A stretch of 64,000 nucleotides of DNA from Galeopsis tetrahit (taxonomy: Eukaryota; Streptophyta; Magnoliopsida; Lamiales; Lamiaceae). Position numbers and translations under genes: made by a program. Under the pieces are notes generated by a model. That model worked only from the letters and a program-made list of their open reading frames with translations, did not search any database and had not been told where the DNA came from. The DNA is taken from assembly GCA_963675135.1 (NCBI GenBank), contig OY776119.1, forward strand, positions 41,291,198 through 41,355,197. Direction: 5' to 3'. Shown in pieces: positions 35,368-47,828 of this stretch; within the stretch, counting starts at the first letter, position 1; each line of letters begins with the position of its first letter.

Positions 35368-36148
35368 TGAAAATGTGTGTGCAAGTGTATACAGAGTGTT
35401 GTCTGATGTGTTGGCACTACCCAGACAACAATTAAGCAGCGGAAATTAAAATAACACTTTGCAAATGGAATTATTCAAAATTTGTGTCGATTAAAATTAA
35501 TCTACACGAATCACTATATTAATAAAATATCAGTGAAACAAATCAACAACCTCTTAAAGGTTTTGAACAACTACAACTCGAATGAGTTTGAAAAGTTTAC
35601 TAGAATCTACGAAACTATCTCCCTCATAGATTTAACATAAAACTCTAGTAAATAAGACAATGATTTAACACACAAATATTCGGGTTTATAAGAGTGTGTA
35701 AATCTACAAGAAAGAACAAAAATATTCCCAACTAGAAGCGTCGTGCATTCAATAGACTAGTAATTGCATTTAGCTTTCTTTCTTGTGTATCATGTATTGA
35801 AGTCAGTGTTCTCTATTTATAGACTTGTAGACGAACTTCCGTCAATCCCCTTGATCATCTCAGCCATTGGATCAAGTAGTTTTGGTAACCTCCCTTCACA
35901 TCTCCATATTTTTAGGTCCTTGTATAATAATGCTTAGAAATTTCTCACTCCTATGCAACTGCTTGACCTGGGTGTTGCCCACGTCTTCTACCTGCATTAG
36001 GAACATCACTAAGCAACTAGTGTAAGATTGGAGTTAGTAAAAGGAGAGAGGGCAAATTTTGATGTTGTCTTAGGTGTTGGGAACATTTAGCACAACACTT
36101 GACTAAAGTGTTGGATCATTAAACAAAACACCTATTCCAACATCAACA
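35368..36148 (-). repeat. 3' LTR of element A
   Basis: It is similar to 43991-44747 along its length, with substitutions and a small indel of about 24 bases. It ends at the polypurine tract at 36149-36160. Confidence 0.9.
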
Positions 36149-36479
36149 ATCTCCCCCAATTTGACCTTTCTACATCAACATCACTCATGTTCACAACAAT
36201 CAGAATATCGATTAAGAAAAACAATACGTGTAATATTTCAAAGTAGAAATAATTTCAGTATTTAATCAAATTTAACAACTGCACCTAAGTCAAAACCGTA
36301 CTTAGATTTAAACCAACAACACATAAGGTAAATTGTATCTGGGACAGAAAAATAAAAAACATAAGTACAGGCTTTACAAAATATGGAAATAAATGAAAGC
36401 AGTAAAGAGGAGGATTGGGCTGATCGAATCAGCTGCATCTACATATTCTGCACAAACTCCCCCATACTTTGATCTCCCC

Positions 36480-38588
36480 CATTCTTGAAGACTTCAGTTC
36501 ACATTGAGATCTCCATAAAGATCCTCAATGTCTTGATCATCTTGACCAATCTCCTTATTAACAACATCAACATCTTGCATTTCTTCATTTTCCTCAATGT
36601 GAGGAATGGTTGTACTGGGACCATCTTCTTGAACAGGTGCATTCCTTGCAGCAGCATCAGAAACTTCTACACTTTGGCCACTTGCTCTTCCTCCTTCAAC
36701 CGTGTGAACATCTGCCACTCCGATCCCCCTGTTGAGGTAGAAAGCAAGTCCATCCAGAATTGCTTCTGAATTAAGAGATCTTCAACCGTGCTTTGTAAGT
36801 TGGTGATGGTGCCTTGGAGAATATCTACCTGCCTTAAGACATATTGAGAAGACAAGTGGACTGAAGCAACACAACCTAAAGGTGGATGTTCTACAAAGGA
36901 TGTTGGGTCATCTGAGGCAACATTTCTGGAAGTGGAAGCTCTTGGGATTGGTAGATCCACAATCCTATCTCTTGCACAGAGCTAGAATTGTGGTGATATG
37001 CTGAAGCGAGGTACGTAGCTACTAATTACCTCTGTATCTAACCTCTGAAAATCTTTATCAACTAGCAACTTGTAGATCAAACATGGATACGGTAAGAGAC
37101 CTTTACCAGACATGGTACACTTAAAGTTCATCATATTCGAAAATATGACTTGCCCCAAGTTGAATCTCTTAAGATGGCCTATCTTGTAAAGAAGAACAGT
37201 TTGTTCCAGAGTCAGAGTGGTGTTATTTGTTGAAGGGAGCCAATTAAAGCAAACAATTTTGTGGAGAACATAGTAAAGACTTGTTAACCGAGAAGCTAGA
37301 GTTCTGGGCACCCACTTAGTGATCTTTCCACCAGTCAACACACTAATCATAACATCATGATCAGTCACTATAGGGTCCTCCATGATCTTTGTTTTTAACA
37401 GCATGTTAATCTTCCTAGGGGTAACCAGAATCTCATGTCCTCTAAATAACACACATTCATATCTTCTAGAATTACTATCTCCTGTTTTAGCAGACACATT
37501 TGCAGAAAACTCATCCACCGAATCCACAATGTAAGGAACAACAAACAACAAAGCATCCAAAAGTGATATTTCCTTAAACCAGTCTAACAAATTTGCTTCC
37601 TCAAAGTCAGAAATTTTTATTATCCTTTCACTCACAATAATCCTATTCCTAATGGTTTTGTAGTGAGCACTTGTATTATCATGATATTCAATATCTGTGT
37701 CACTAAACTCATGTTCAGATGAAATAGGTACCTCATCCTCATGATTAGAGGACTCTGAGTCGGAGTTGGATGTGTCATTAGATGTTGATGCATCGGATGT
37801 TGCCACCGGAGGGACAACATTATGATCTTTACGGAGCCGTTTGTAAGTTTTAGGGGCCTTTGGACTGGATTCCTCTTCTTCTCCACGGTTTTCAACAGAA
37901 GCAGCTTCAACAAAATTATCAATGATTTCATTGACATCTTGAGTTTGTTCCCCCTCTGATTCTGAGTTAGAAACAGTGATTGGTTGCGATTTACCTCCAT
38001 CAGTTCTGGGTTTTCGCTTTCCAGTGTAATCAACTTTCTTTCCAAAGTTTCTGTAAGACTTTCATCTACCACCAGGCCATTTTCGAGCAACTTGCACTTG
38101 AGTTTGAGCTTTCTTGGCAGGGGATTTCCGCTTCTGACACAATCGTGAGAATTTTTTGCCAGGACTTCCTCATCGGACGAAGTCGCATCATTCATCACCA
38201 AATCTTCACCACCCAGAGTAGGAATATCATCTCGAAACATGATATTGTCGAGAATTTCACCGTCCAAGATGAAGATAGGCATTGCAGTTTTTCGAGCTAG
38301 GGTTTCGTACGCCCTTTTCAGAGTTTTGAAAGGCGTTCCCATGGGAAAGGCTTTCTTGACAGATGGTGATTTTGGAGATGAGCGATCATCGTGAGCAGCA
38401 CTTGAAGGTTCAGAGGCGTTGGCATTTGCGATTTCGCTTCGAATGTCTAGCGGATTGTACACCACCATCGGTAAGTCCGTGGGCTGGATGGGTTGTTCTT
38501 TCTTGTATGGAACGTCAATAGAGCCCACCATGAATGACGGTGATCCTGGTGCCGAAGTTGATTCCGCAATTTCGGAGATGATAGCCAT
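36480..38588 (-). pseudogene. Element A third ORF: 'plant transposon protein'-like domain plus coiled coil
   Basis: It starts at the ATG at 38588 (MAIISEIAESTSAPG). The first frame is open to about 38010, then a one-base shift moves coding to the frame open at 37806-36982. A stop at 36982-36984 and a further shift near 36665 follow. The product has a disordered Ser/Glu-rich N-terminus and a conserved domain (about 37610-37000) with YECVLFRGHEILVTPRKIN, TLASRLTSLYYVL and YKIGHLKRFNLGQVIFSNMM. This resembles the domain annotated as 'putative plant transposon protein'. A short coiled coil (LRQVDILQGTITNLQSTVED) and an acidic tail complete it. It sits between RNase H and the polypurine tract, where some Sireviruses carry an env-like ORF. 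No signal peptide or membrane segment was seen. Function unknown. Confidence 0.7.
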
Positions 38589-39248
38589 TTGAAGAGTGAT
38601 TTTGAGAGAAATTCGCAGAAGTGGTTGTGTTAGGGCTTGATCGAATTTGAATTCGTGGGAAGAGTGAACCTGTGTTTGAAAGAATGATTAAAAACCTGCA
38701 AAAATTAGCTTATCAGCTGATTGGACCTTACAACTTCTGAAAGAAAAAATTTAAATTGATAAGTTGTATAAACATTGTGATAAAAAATCATGCCAAATAA
38801 ATTATAACCTATGAATGAATGCTTCAGAATCTGAACAAAGCTTGTAGGTATAAAATTCATCATACATTCGAGATCAATTTATAGAAGTTTTAAGGCGGGA
38901 GTTGATACACGATTTCGTAGGAAAACTGAAGAGAAGAATGTGAGTAAATAACTTCTCTCCATTAAATAGGTCGTGTGTTGTGGAGAATAATTTCTAAAAA
39001 ACTGAATAATTAAATATATATAATTAAATAATAACTGAACATAAAAAGAATAAATTCAGATAAATATTTCAGATAATAAAGATAATAATTATCAGAAATT
39101 AACTAATTCTTCAAATAATCGAAATCATAAGTCTGAGTCAGGTGTTGAATAGATTATTGACATTTTGTACATCTCAACACAGATTTTTCATGAATTTGCT
39201 TCATATGTGTTACACTTTAATTTTTATCACATTTTCACATTGATCCAT

Positions 39249-39392
39249 CTTTTCAAAAGAGTGCATCGTAGCAGCGAACTCCGTGCCCCATAGTTACTAA
39301 ATGGATTTGTGATTAATTTGATGCAATATATATCACCTTTAGAAGAGAGAACATCGTAGTAGAGAGCTCTGTGTCCCTAGTTACTCAGTGAA
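39249..39392. repeat. Two diverged direct copies of a 56-bp unit
   Basis: 'catcgtagcagcgaactccg' near 39266 and 'catcgtagtagagagctctg' near 39352 lie in matching surroundings ('cccatagttact' / 'ccctagttact'). They lie in the spacer between the third ORF and RNase H of element A. Confidence 0.6.
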
Positions 39393-39610
39393 TATTAAAG
39401 CATCTAAGTTGTGATTTCCTTTGCATTTGAGAGATTGTACAAGCTTTTCTCATATTCCATAAGACTCATTTTAAGACTTTCTAGACTAAGATTATAGAGA
39501 ATTATATTAAGTCTGACAATTACGAAGTTTATACAAGGAAATAATTAAGAGAACTACTCTGGTGTTGTCCCAATGCTACCGCATTTGGTACAACACTTTT
39601 GATACTATGT

Positions 39611-41188
39611 TCAGATATTACATAAACCAAGAGATTTCCTTAATGATGAAAATCTCTTGCCATCTAAAGCTTTGGTAAATATATCAGCTAGTTGTTTTTC
39701 TGTAGAAACGTACTCCAACTTGACCACCTCTTTTTCTACTAGATCTCTTATGAAATGATGCCTTATACTAATATGTTTAGTCAAAGAGTGTTGCACTGGA
39801 TTCTTAGATATATTTATGTCACTAGTGTTATCGCAATAAACAGTTAAAGTATCACAAGATAATCCATAATCACAAAACATTTTCTGTAACCAAAGTATTG
39901 TGTACAGCAACTCCCTGCTGCAATATACTCAGATTCAACTGTGGATTGTAAGACACAATTCTGTTTTCTGCTATTCCAAGATATGAGGTTATTTCCCATA
40001 TAAAAGCAGCCACCACTCGTACTCTTTCTATCATCAGTATCTCCTGCCCAATCAACATCACTATACCCAATTAAGGAACAATTTGTGTCCTTGTTGTACC
40101 ATATACCTAAATCACAAGTTCCTGCAACATATCTGATTATTCTTTTCACAGCATGCATGTGAGATTCTTTTGGATCTTACTGATATCTTGCACATAAACA
40201 TACGCTAAACATGATATCAAGTCTACTGGAGCTCAAATAGAGAAGACTACCTATCATTGATCTGTATAATGTTGGGTCAACATTCTGGCTAACATTATCT
40301 TTACTCAGTTTCTGAGTTGATCCCATAGGTGTTTTCATGTGTTTAGCATTCTCTAAACCAAACCTTTTCATAAGACTTTTAGCATATTTACTTTGTGAAA
40401 TAAAAATACCATCATTTTGTTGTTTAATTTGCAGTCCTAAGAAATAATTTAAATCACCAACCATGGACATTTCAAAGGTAGATGTCATTTCATTCACAAA
40501 CAGTTTGAGCATTTTATCACAAGTAGAACTGAACACTATATCATCAACATAGATTTGAGCAATCATAATGTCATTTTTCTCATGTTTAATGAATAGAGTT
40601 CTGTCAGCTTCACCTCTGGTAAAAATAAATTCAATCAGAAAATTAGTTAGTCTTTCATACCATGCTCTAAGTGCTTGTTTCAAGCCATATAGAGCCTTTT
40701 TTAGTTTGAAAACATGATCAAGAAATTCTGGATTTTCAAAGCCTTTTGGTTGTTCAACATAAGCTTCTTCCATTAGAATTCTATTTAGGAAAGCAGCTTT
40801 AACATCTATTTGGTACAGTTTTATATTAATAAAGCATGCAATGGCAAGTAAAAGTCTAATATATTCTATTCTTGCAACTGGAGCAAATGTTTCATCAAAA
40901 TCTACTCCCTCTACTTGAGTATATATATCATTGAGCAACAAGTCTTGCTTTGTTTCTAATAATATTACATATTTCATCAGTTTTGTTTTTGAATATCCAT
41001 TTAGTACCTATAACATTTGTGTGATCTGGCCTAGGAACTAAAGTCCATACATCATTTCTAACAAACTGATTCAATTCTTCATGCATAGCTTCTATCCAAT
41101 GTTCATCATTTAAGGCTTCTTTTACAGTTTTAGGTTCAATTGCAGAATGATAACACTCATGATTTACCTTATTACACACAGATGACAT
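39611..41188 (-). pseudogene. Element A reverse transcriptase and RNase H, broken
   Basis: Coding runs from KEALNDEHWIEAMHEELNQF (about 41120) through GTKWIFKNK, DETFAPVARIE, QIDVKAAFLN, ALYGLKQALRAWYERL and the catalytic YVDDIVFSS. RNase H follows with GYSDVDWAGD, CDNTSDINIS and HHFIRDLVE, ending at LGLCNI. It is interrupted by a frameshift near 40950, a TAA after CLCARYQ at about 40177, and a frameshift in RNase H near 39900. The Arg-to-Gly-type substitutions usual in decayed copies are visible. Lineage-specific words place it with SIRE/Maximus. The enzyme would copy the element RNA. Confidence 0.88.
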
Positions 41189-41399
41189 GAAATAGATCTT
41201 ACCACATCCTTTGAATTCATACCCATCCTCCTTCTAGTCTGAATTCCAGTAGATTGTTCACCTATTATCAACTCCAATGGATGATTCTTTTGAACTCTGA
41301 TTGAAGGAGTTTTATGGAGATTGTACAGATTCTCTGGATTTTCTGTATCTTCTACTGATGTGTCCATGTGTGTTCCCTCATTTTGTTCATCATTTTGGG

Positions 41400-41890
41400 T
41401 CTGATCTGTTCTGTCTGAATGAATTGGAATGTCAATAAAGCCTGAAACATCTTCTTCAATACTATTTCCTGTAATACATACTTATGTTATCATAAAAACC
41501 ACATTTATAGACTCTTGAACAATATTTGTTCTGAAATTATAGATCCTATAAGCTTTACTGTTTCTAGAATAACCAAGGAAGAAATCTTTGTCACTTTTAG
41601 AATCAAATTTATGCAGTTGATCTCTGTCATTTAAGATGTAGCAGACACAGCCAATACATGAAAATACTTAAGGTTAGACTTCCTATTGTTTAGAATATCA
41701 TAAGGTGTTCTAGTTGAATTTGTTCTAATGAAAACTCTATTTGAAATATAAAATGCTGTATTTAGAGCTTTAGCCCAAAATCTTTTAGACAAATTTTTAG
41801 AACATAGCATAACTCCAACCTTTTAGACAAACCTTTTAGACAAATTTTTATAGCAGCCGCTATCAAAATACCATAAACCAGGAACACATT
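41400..41890 (-). pseudogene. Element A protease scrap joined to integrase C-terminus
   Basis: On the minus strand a protease-like LWYFDSGC (about 41860) is followed almost at once by FWAKALNTAFYISNRVFIRT (about 41780) and KSNLKYFHVLAV, which belong to the distal part of copia integrase. The zinc finger and the D,D,E core are absent. The gap corresponds to a deletion of roughly a kilobase relative to a normal element, with stops on both sides. Confidence 0.7.
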
Positions 41891-43897
41891 ATTTCAGAGA
41901 CATATGAACAACATTGCAAATAGTATTTTTAGAAATCCATTCAGTTTTCTGTGAATGATGCTTTGTGTGTGGTGTCATTTTGAACCGTTCAGTAGCTTTC
42001 AAATCCTTTTGTCTTTTTAAACAGTAATGAGTTTTGTGATCCTTTTTAGAACAATAGTTACACACAAGTTCTTTCACATTAATAAGAGTTTTTGCAGAAA
42101 CAATAGCATTAGTTTCAAGTTCAACCTTGACAAAAACAATAGATTTATTACTTTGAGAACTAGGAAAGAATTCCCTGTTTTACCTTTATAACCAATACCT
42201 GTTTTCTTAGTATTGTTGTTCTGCAGTGATTCCTCCAGTTTCAATTTTCCTTTAGAGAATTTCTTAAAGCTTAGTGACACTTCTTTCATATTTTCTTCAA
42301 GTTTTTCAATCTCACAGTCTTTCTTGGTTAAAATACTCTCAAGTTTTAAAACAGAATCTCTTAAATCATTGTTTTCAAAAGTTAAGGACTTGATAACAAG
42401 ATTTAATTTTTCAGTTTCAAAATATATTCCATGAGGTTTTTCATTAGTCAAAGGATTTTCATAAGAGTATTTTCTGAAATCAAGAACAGAAACTTCAACT
42501 CTTTCTTTTAATTTAGAAATTTCATTATCTTTTTTAGTCAAAAGAATTTCCAGTTTTAAAATAGATTTAGATAAATCTTCAATGTCAGCATCATTTCTGG
42601 ATAGTCTAGCTTCACTTGAAGTAACTGTCTTAGAGACACAACTTGAAAAACAGTTAAATTCTGAACAGTTATCAATCAATGATTCTTCAGACGATGCCTC
42701 ATATGAATCCACATCACTGTAATTATCCAGGTCATTATCAAAAGTGTCATCATATTCTATATTAGCAGTAAAAGCTTTTTCAATATCATTTTCTGGATCA
42801 TGTTTAGTATCAGACTCATCACTTAAAGTAGCACTAAAGTTAATCTTCTTCTTAAGCAAAGTATTGGCACATTCATTAACATAATGACCATAACCAAAAC
42901 ATGCATCACATTTAACCTTCTTTCTGTATTCTGGGTCAGACCTAAACTTGTTTCCTCTTTCTAATTGCTTAGACTGATTGAAAGTATTTTTTCTAACATG
43001 CAATTGTTGAGTATTGTTGATCTGAACTTTAGGTTGGACATTGTCTTTAAACCAATTGTTGTTCTTGTTTCTCAGAAAAGTTTTCAATTGTTTAGTTATA
43101 AAAGCCATGGTTTCTGGATCATTAAAGCATTCTTCAAGATCATCATCACTCTCTACTTCAGTAACAAAAACATTATTTTTATCATTTGAAGACGATGATG
43201 AAGATGATGATCCATCACCTTTGAAAACTAAAACTTTCTTCTCATTTTCACCTTTATCAGAAAAATTCATTTCATACGTTTTTAGAATGCCAATCAGTTC
43301 ATTTTGACTCAAAACATCAGTATCTTTTGCTTCTTCTATAACATATATTTTAGGATTAAAACGTCTTGGAACAGTTCTAAGAATTTTGTGTACTAACCTT
43401 GTGTTGGAAATTGGATCACCAAGAGAATAAGATTCATTTGCAATCTCGCTTACTTTTTCATTGTAGGAGCTGATGGTCTCGTCTTCCTTCATCCTTAGGT
43501 TCTCGAATTTAGTTCCAAGCATTCTCAACCTACTCTTCCTCACGCTTTCAGATCCTTCACAGTGTTCTTGCAAGCGATCCCATGCTTCTTTTGATGAAAT
43601 GCAAGTGGAGATGATTTTGAACATCGATGTGTCAACAAAAGTGAAGATGGCATTCAATGCCTTTGAATTATAACTTGCAGCAGTGAGCTCGTCATTAGTC
43701 CAATCAAGTTCCTTCTTCACACTTGATTCATTAGCAGCATCTGCTACTGTCTTTGGTGGTGTCCAGCCACCCAAGACACTTCTCCATGCCCGTTCATATA
43801 TGGATTTGATATACATCCTCATTTTTGGCTTCCAGAAGGCATAATTTGCGCCATCCAGAACCGGAGGTTTAAGTGCAGGGGAAATGGGATATTCCAT
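41889..43897 (-). pseudogene. Element A gag with two zinc knuckles and coiled coil
   Basis: The start ATG at 43897 (MEYPISPALKPPVLDGANYA) follows a 26-bp tandem duplication, so a second out-of-frame ATG lies upstream. The UBN2 gag domain (residues about 10-230) is followed by a Ser run and CCHC knuckle 1 (CDACFGYGHYVNEC). A long heptad-rich region contains two copies of a motif like LKLEILLTKKDNEISKLKE. After a frameshift near 42170 comes knuckle 2 (CNYCSKKDHKTHYC). Long coiled-coil gag proteins with two knuckles are characteristic of Sireviruses. It would form the particle and package RNA. Confidence 0.87.
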
Positions 43898-43926
43898 TGC
43901 AAAGGGAAATGGGATATTCCATTGCA
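43871..43926. repeat. 26-bp tandem duplication at the gag start
   Basis: 'gggaaatgggatattccatt' followed by 'gcaaa' occurs twice in a row. It duplicates the ATG context, and only the inner ATG leads into the gag frame. Confidence 0.85.
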
Positions 43927-43975
43927 AATAAACACACACTCTAAGCAGAATCTCTACTTAGTGTATCAAGTAGTT

Positions 43976-43988
43976 GGCTCTGATACCA
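43976..43988 (-). promoter_or_regulatory. Primer-binding site of element A (tRNA-iMet)
   Basis: TGGTATCAGAGCC on the minus strand begins two bases after the end of the 5' LTR. It matches the 3' end of plant initiator-Met tRNA, the usual primer of Ty1/copia elements. Confidence 0.9.
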
Positions 43989-43990
43989 AC

Positions 43991-44747
43991 TGAAAGTGCA
44001 TGTGCGTGCAAGTGTATACAAAGTGTTGTCTGATGTGTTGGCACTATCCAGACAACAATTAAGCAGCCTGAATTAAAATAGCACTTTGCAAATGGAATTA
44101 TTCAAAATTTGTGTAGTTTAAAATTAATCTACACCAATCACTATATTAATAAAATATCAGTGAAACAAATCAACAACCTTTTAAAGGTTTTGAACAACTA
44201 CAACTCGAATGAGTTTGAAAAGTTTACTATAATCTACAAAACTCTAGTAAATAAGACAATGATTTAACACACAAATATTTGGGTTTATAAGAGTGTGTAA
44301 ATCTACAAGAAAGAACAAAAATATTCCTAACTAGAAGCGTCATGCATTCAATCGACTAGTAATTGCGTTTAGTTTTCTTTCTTATGTATCATGTATTGAA
44401 GTCAGTGTTCTATATTTATAGACTTGTAGACGAACTGCCTTCAAACCCCTTGATCATCTCAGCCATTGGATCAAGTAGTTTTGGTAACCTCCTTTCACAT
44501 CTCCATATTTTTAGGTCCTTATATAATAATTCTTAGAAACTTCTCACTCCTATGCAACTGCTTGACCTGGGTGTTGCCCACGTCTTCTACCCGCATTAGG
44601 AACATCACTAAGCAACAAGTGTAAGATTGGAGTTAGTAAAAGGAGAAAGGGCAAATTCTGATGTTGTCTTAGGTGTTGGGAACATTTAGCACAACACTTG
44701 ACTGAAGTGTTGGATCATTAAACAAAACACCTATTCCAACATCAACA
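43991..44747 (-). repeat. 5' LTR of element A
   Basis: It starts TGTTGATGTTGGAATAGG and ends CATGCACTTTCA on the minus strand, 757 bp. It is followed by the primer site. Confidence 0.9.
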
Positions 44748-44752
44748 GTAAA

Positions 44753-45134
44753 AAATATAAATTAATTTTTTAGATAATTCTGAAAATTTTGATTATATTT
44801 AAAAGTGTGTTTTTTAGTGTTTAAGTGAAAAAAAGAACAATGTTTGAATAATTTTAAAAAATGGTAGAAGAGAGATAAGAGAGTTCAGTTGTGCAAGAAG
44901 GGAAGAGAGAGAAAAAAAGAGTGAGAAGCCCACCTGCAAATCGCGCTTCTATAAAAAAAACAATTTTTTTTTTCATTTTTTAAATTTAAAGTTATACAAG
45001 AAAGGAAGAGAGAGAAAAAAAATGTTAGAGTCGTGCCTGCCACTCGGGCTTATGACTAATATGATAATTTTTCTCATTTTTGTTACATTTTGAAGAACAA
45101 TTTCTAAATTGTTACATGTAAAAAAAAATCTGTC
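44753..45134. other. Short non-coding gap
   Basis: This AT-rich interval contains two similar 'ggaagagagagaaaaaaa' stretches (about 44900 and 45004). Nothing coding was recognised. Confidence 0.4.
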
Positions 45135-45629
45135 CTATAATTTGGTATCCCACGACTTCAGATTTTCCCCGACCAAATCACGCAAATTCCCCAATGATCT
45201 ATTAACAACTTCAGTTTGACTGTCCGTTTGTGGGTGATAGGTCGCACTGAATTTCAGGTACGTATTCACCATGCGCCACATGCTTCGCCAAAAATGTCTC
45301 AAAAACCACGTATCCATGTCTTACACAATGGTTTGAGGCAGCCCATGGAGATGGTATACATTCCAAAAATATAAGTGAGCAACAGCCATGACGTCCATTG
45401 TCCGTTTACAAGCAATGAAATGTGCGATTTTGGAGAACCCAACAACGAAAACAAATATTGAATCAATGCCACGCTGCGTAAGAGGAAGGCAATCTAGGAT
45501 GAAATCCATGCTAACTTCCATCCATGGTAGTATAGGCACGGGCAAAGGCATGTATAAACCTGCATTAGTGGCCTGCCCCTTTGAAAGGTTGCAAATACGA
45601 CATCTATCGACGAAACAGTTCACATCTTG
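45135..45629 (-). pseudogene. Ty3/gypsy integrase fragment, truncated by element B
   Basis: The minus strand encodes CRICNLSKGQATNAGLYMPLP (end of the integrase zinc region), PWMEVSMDFILDCLP (first catalytic Asp in MDFI) and FSKIAHFIACK. After an in-frame TAA near 45321 come FLRHFWRSMWRM and FSATYHPQTDSQTEVVNRSLG, the segment carrying the catalytic Glu. These are chromovirus/Ty3-type integrase words. The frame ends abruptly at 45630 where the LTR of element B begins. No other part of the gypsy element is visible here. Confidence 0.88.
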
Positions 45630-47349
45630 TGTTGGTCCTGAAAGGAGTATATAACAAGTGTAGGGGGGGAGGGGAATACACTTGTATGCAAATCTTTTTC
45701 AAACTTAACCAAATATGACTTCAGCAAGATTGTGTTGGACAACTCTACTGAGATGTATAACTTCTTAAAGATAACCAATCTACTAAGTACTATTGAGTAC
45801 TTAGTTGAATGACTATCTAAGTGAGTTATAACTGCGGAATTAGTGGTTGTCCCTTTAGTTTAAACTCCTTTTAAGTTCTGAAATCACCTTAACAAATTAT
45901 CCAGTTTCAGGGATCTTGTACAAATATGTTTTGCACAGTTTTATGTATATATCTTTGAAGATTCAGTTTTTATGCAGTGTTGAATGAATCTAAATACTTG
46001 AAAGTAAATCAACACAAGAGTTTATAGTGGTTCAGAGACTCAAGCTCCTACATCCACTTTCCCTGATTTAACAGGATAATTCCTTGACTCTTGGAATTAT
46101 CTTGTTTTATAGTGCCAAGGTGCAATTGATCAACCACACCACTCCTTGGTGCCTTGATCCCTAGGATGTCAAGAGTCCTAGTACCCTTTCTCAACTCAGA
46201 ATTAACTGTTCTTCTCTTAACAGTTAACTCCTTACACTTCTACTACTACAACCTTCTATCTTTCTGTCTTGAAAGGTATAAGGGTTGAAGTTTGGTTCCA
46301 ACTAATGAGATATCCTTTGCAATGAGGTTCAGTGTATAAGGATATGATATCTTTCTAAGCTTTGTATGGATATACAATGAGGTTCAGCTTAGATGAAGTG
46401 TTTGAAGACTAAGAAAGTCTCTTTGAAAGCTTGGAGGTTCTTATGAGCTTTTAAGCTTCAGATTTGTTGCTTGAATGTTGGATACCTCAAATGGTCTTCA
46501 CACTTCTGTATTTATAGACAAAATTGTGGACTTGCCCGTTGGAGAGGCAGCTTCAATTGTTTATAAATGTCTTCCTTGAACTCTGCAACTGGAAGACAGA
46601 TTCTTGATAGTGACATGTCCTTTGATTGGGAAATAAACGGCTGTAACTACTTTGTCTTCACTTTGCAGCACTCTTCCCAATGTCTGACTTCAAGATTCAC
46701 TTGGTCAAACATGGACATTACTTTTGATGATTGATCCTTAGATAAGGACAACCTTCCTTATCACTTGGACAATTTTGCTTATCAAGAGCAGCAGATTCTG
46801 CTTATCAGCAGTGTTGGCTTTAGCTCTTCAGATGACTTGGCTCTTTCCCTTTCCATGAATTCTTAGAGTAGGTCTTTGTGCATTCATGGTAATGGATAGG
46901 TGTTCTTGACCTCATCAGCATAATTAGGTTTGTTCTTCAAAGCTTGTTCTGGTTCAAATGTGCTAAGACAATCTTGCTGGACAACTCTTCTTAACTTGAT
47001 GTTTATTGCAGTAGACTTGATCTTGATGATCTATTCCACTCAGTTGATCTTCAGATAGGTTGTTCTATACTGAGCTGACTTTGATCAGCACAGTTGTCCA
47101 TCAACAGACTTAAGGTTAATCCAAAACTGAGCCTTGAGGGGACTTAATACTTATAAGCTTCTAAGCATGTGTTCCCCCTCAATATGTGCATCTATTGATC
47201 TAAGAGCTGCCTAACAAATCAGCTTCTCAACTAGTCTTAAGTTACATGTTCCAACAAACCTGAAACATGTTCATGTAATCTGACTTTTCTAATTGGCATG
47301 TCTAAGGGTGGTTTTGGTATCATAATCAAAACTCATTTTATTCCCAACA
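45630..47349 (-). repeat. 3' LTR of element B
   Basis: On the minus strand it starts TGTTGGGAATAAAATGAG and ends GGACCAACA, 1,720 bp. It is a diverged relative of the solo LTR at 29723-34870, which lies in the opposite orientation. It contains scattered 'cagcagag' and 'gtgctga' words. Confidence 0.88.
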
Positions 47350-47363
47350 ATTTCCCCTTTTTT
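47350..47363 (-). promoter_or_regulatory. Polypurine tract of element B
   Basis: AAAAAAGGGGAAAT on the minus strand abuts the 3' LTR and would prime plus-strand DNA synthesis. Confidence 0.85.
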
Positions 47364-47828
47364 GATGATGCCAAAACCTATACAATCTATGCAAAAGTGA
47401 CTTGACTACACTTATTACATTTATCTTCAGTAGAGGTGACTTAGGTCAAGTTTCCTGAAAGAAAATGTGTTAGTGTAATTACTGTTTTTATTGCATATAT
47501 GTTGTTAAGTCAGACAAGTTGAGATCGCATAATGCTGCTTCTTAATTCATAAACATGTTCAACTATCATTAATAATATCATGGATCTTTACAAGCATGTT
47601 GATAGTTAAACAAACATATCAGAGCATGAATCAATAACATTACATCAGAAGTTTTAGATCATAAACTAACATAATACATAAACAGAGCAAATGCATAGTT
47701 ATCAGAGCAAAAAGGCATTTCAGCAGACTTGAGCAACTTTCAGCAGACAAGATCATATCAGTAAGACAGCAATCAAGATCAAGTGTTCATCCAATTCAGC
47801 ACATAAGGGTTAAGAGGACTTAGCCAAT

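Larger units (their letters stand above)
35368..44747 (-). mobile_element. Element A: SIRE/Maximus-like Ty1/copia retrotransposon with third ORF
   Basis: LTRs at 35368-36148 and 43991-44747 flank the element. Flanks GTAAG (35363-35367) and GTAAA (44748-44752) fit a 5-bp target duplication with one change. The primer site TGGTATCAGAGCC (43976-43988, minus) matches initiator-Met tRNA, and a polypurine tract ATTGGGGGAGAT (36149-36160, minus) abuts the 3' LTR. Order on the minus strand is gag, a protease scrap, integrase C-terminus, RT, RNase H, then a long extra ORF. The deletion of most of protease and integrase makes it non-autonomous. LTR divergence is larger than in the Tork-like element, so it is older. 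Confidence 0.9.
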
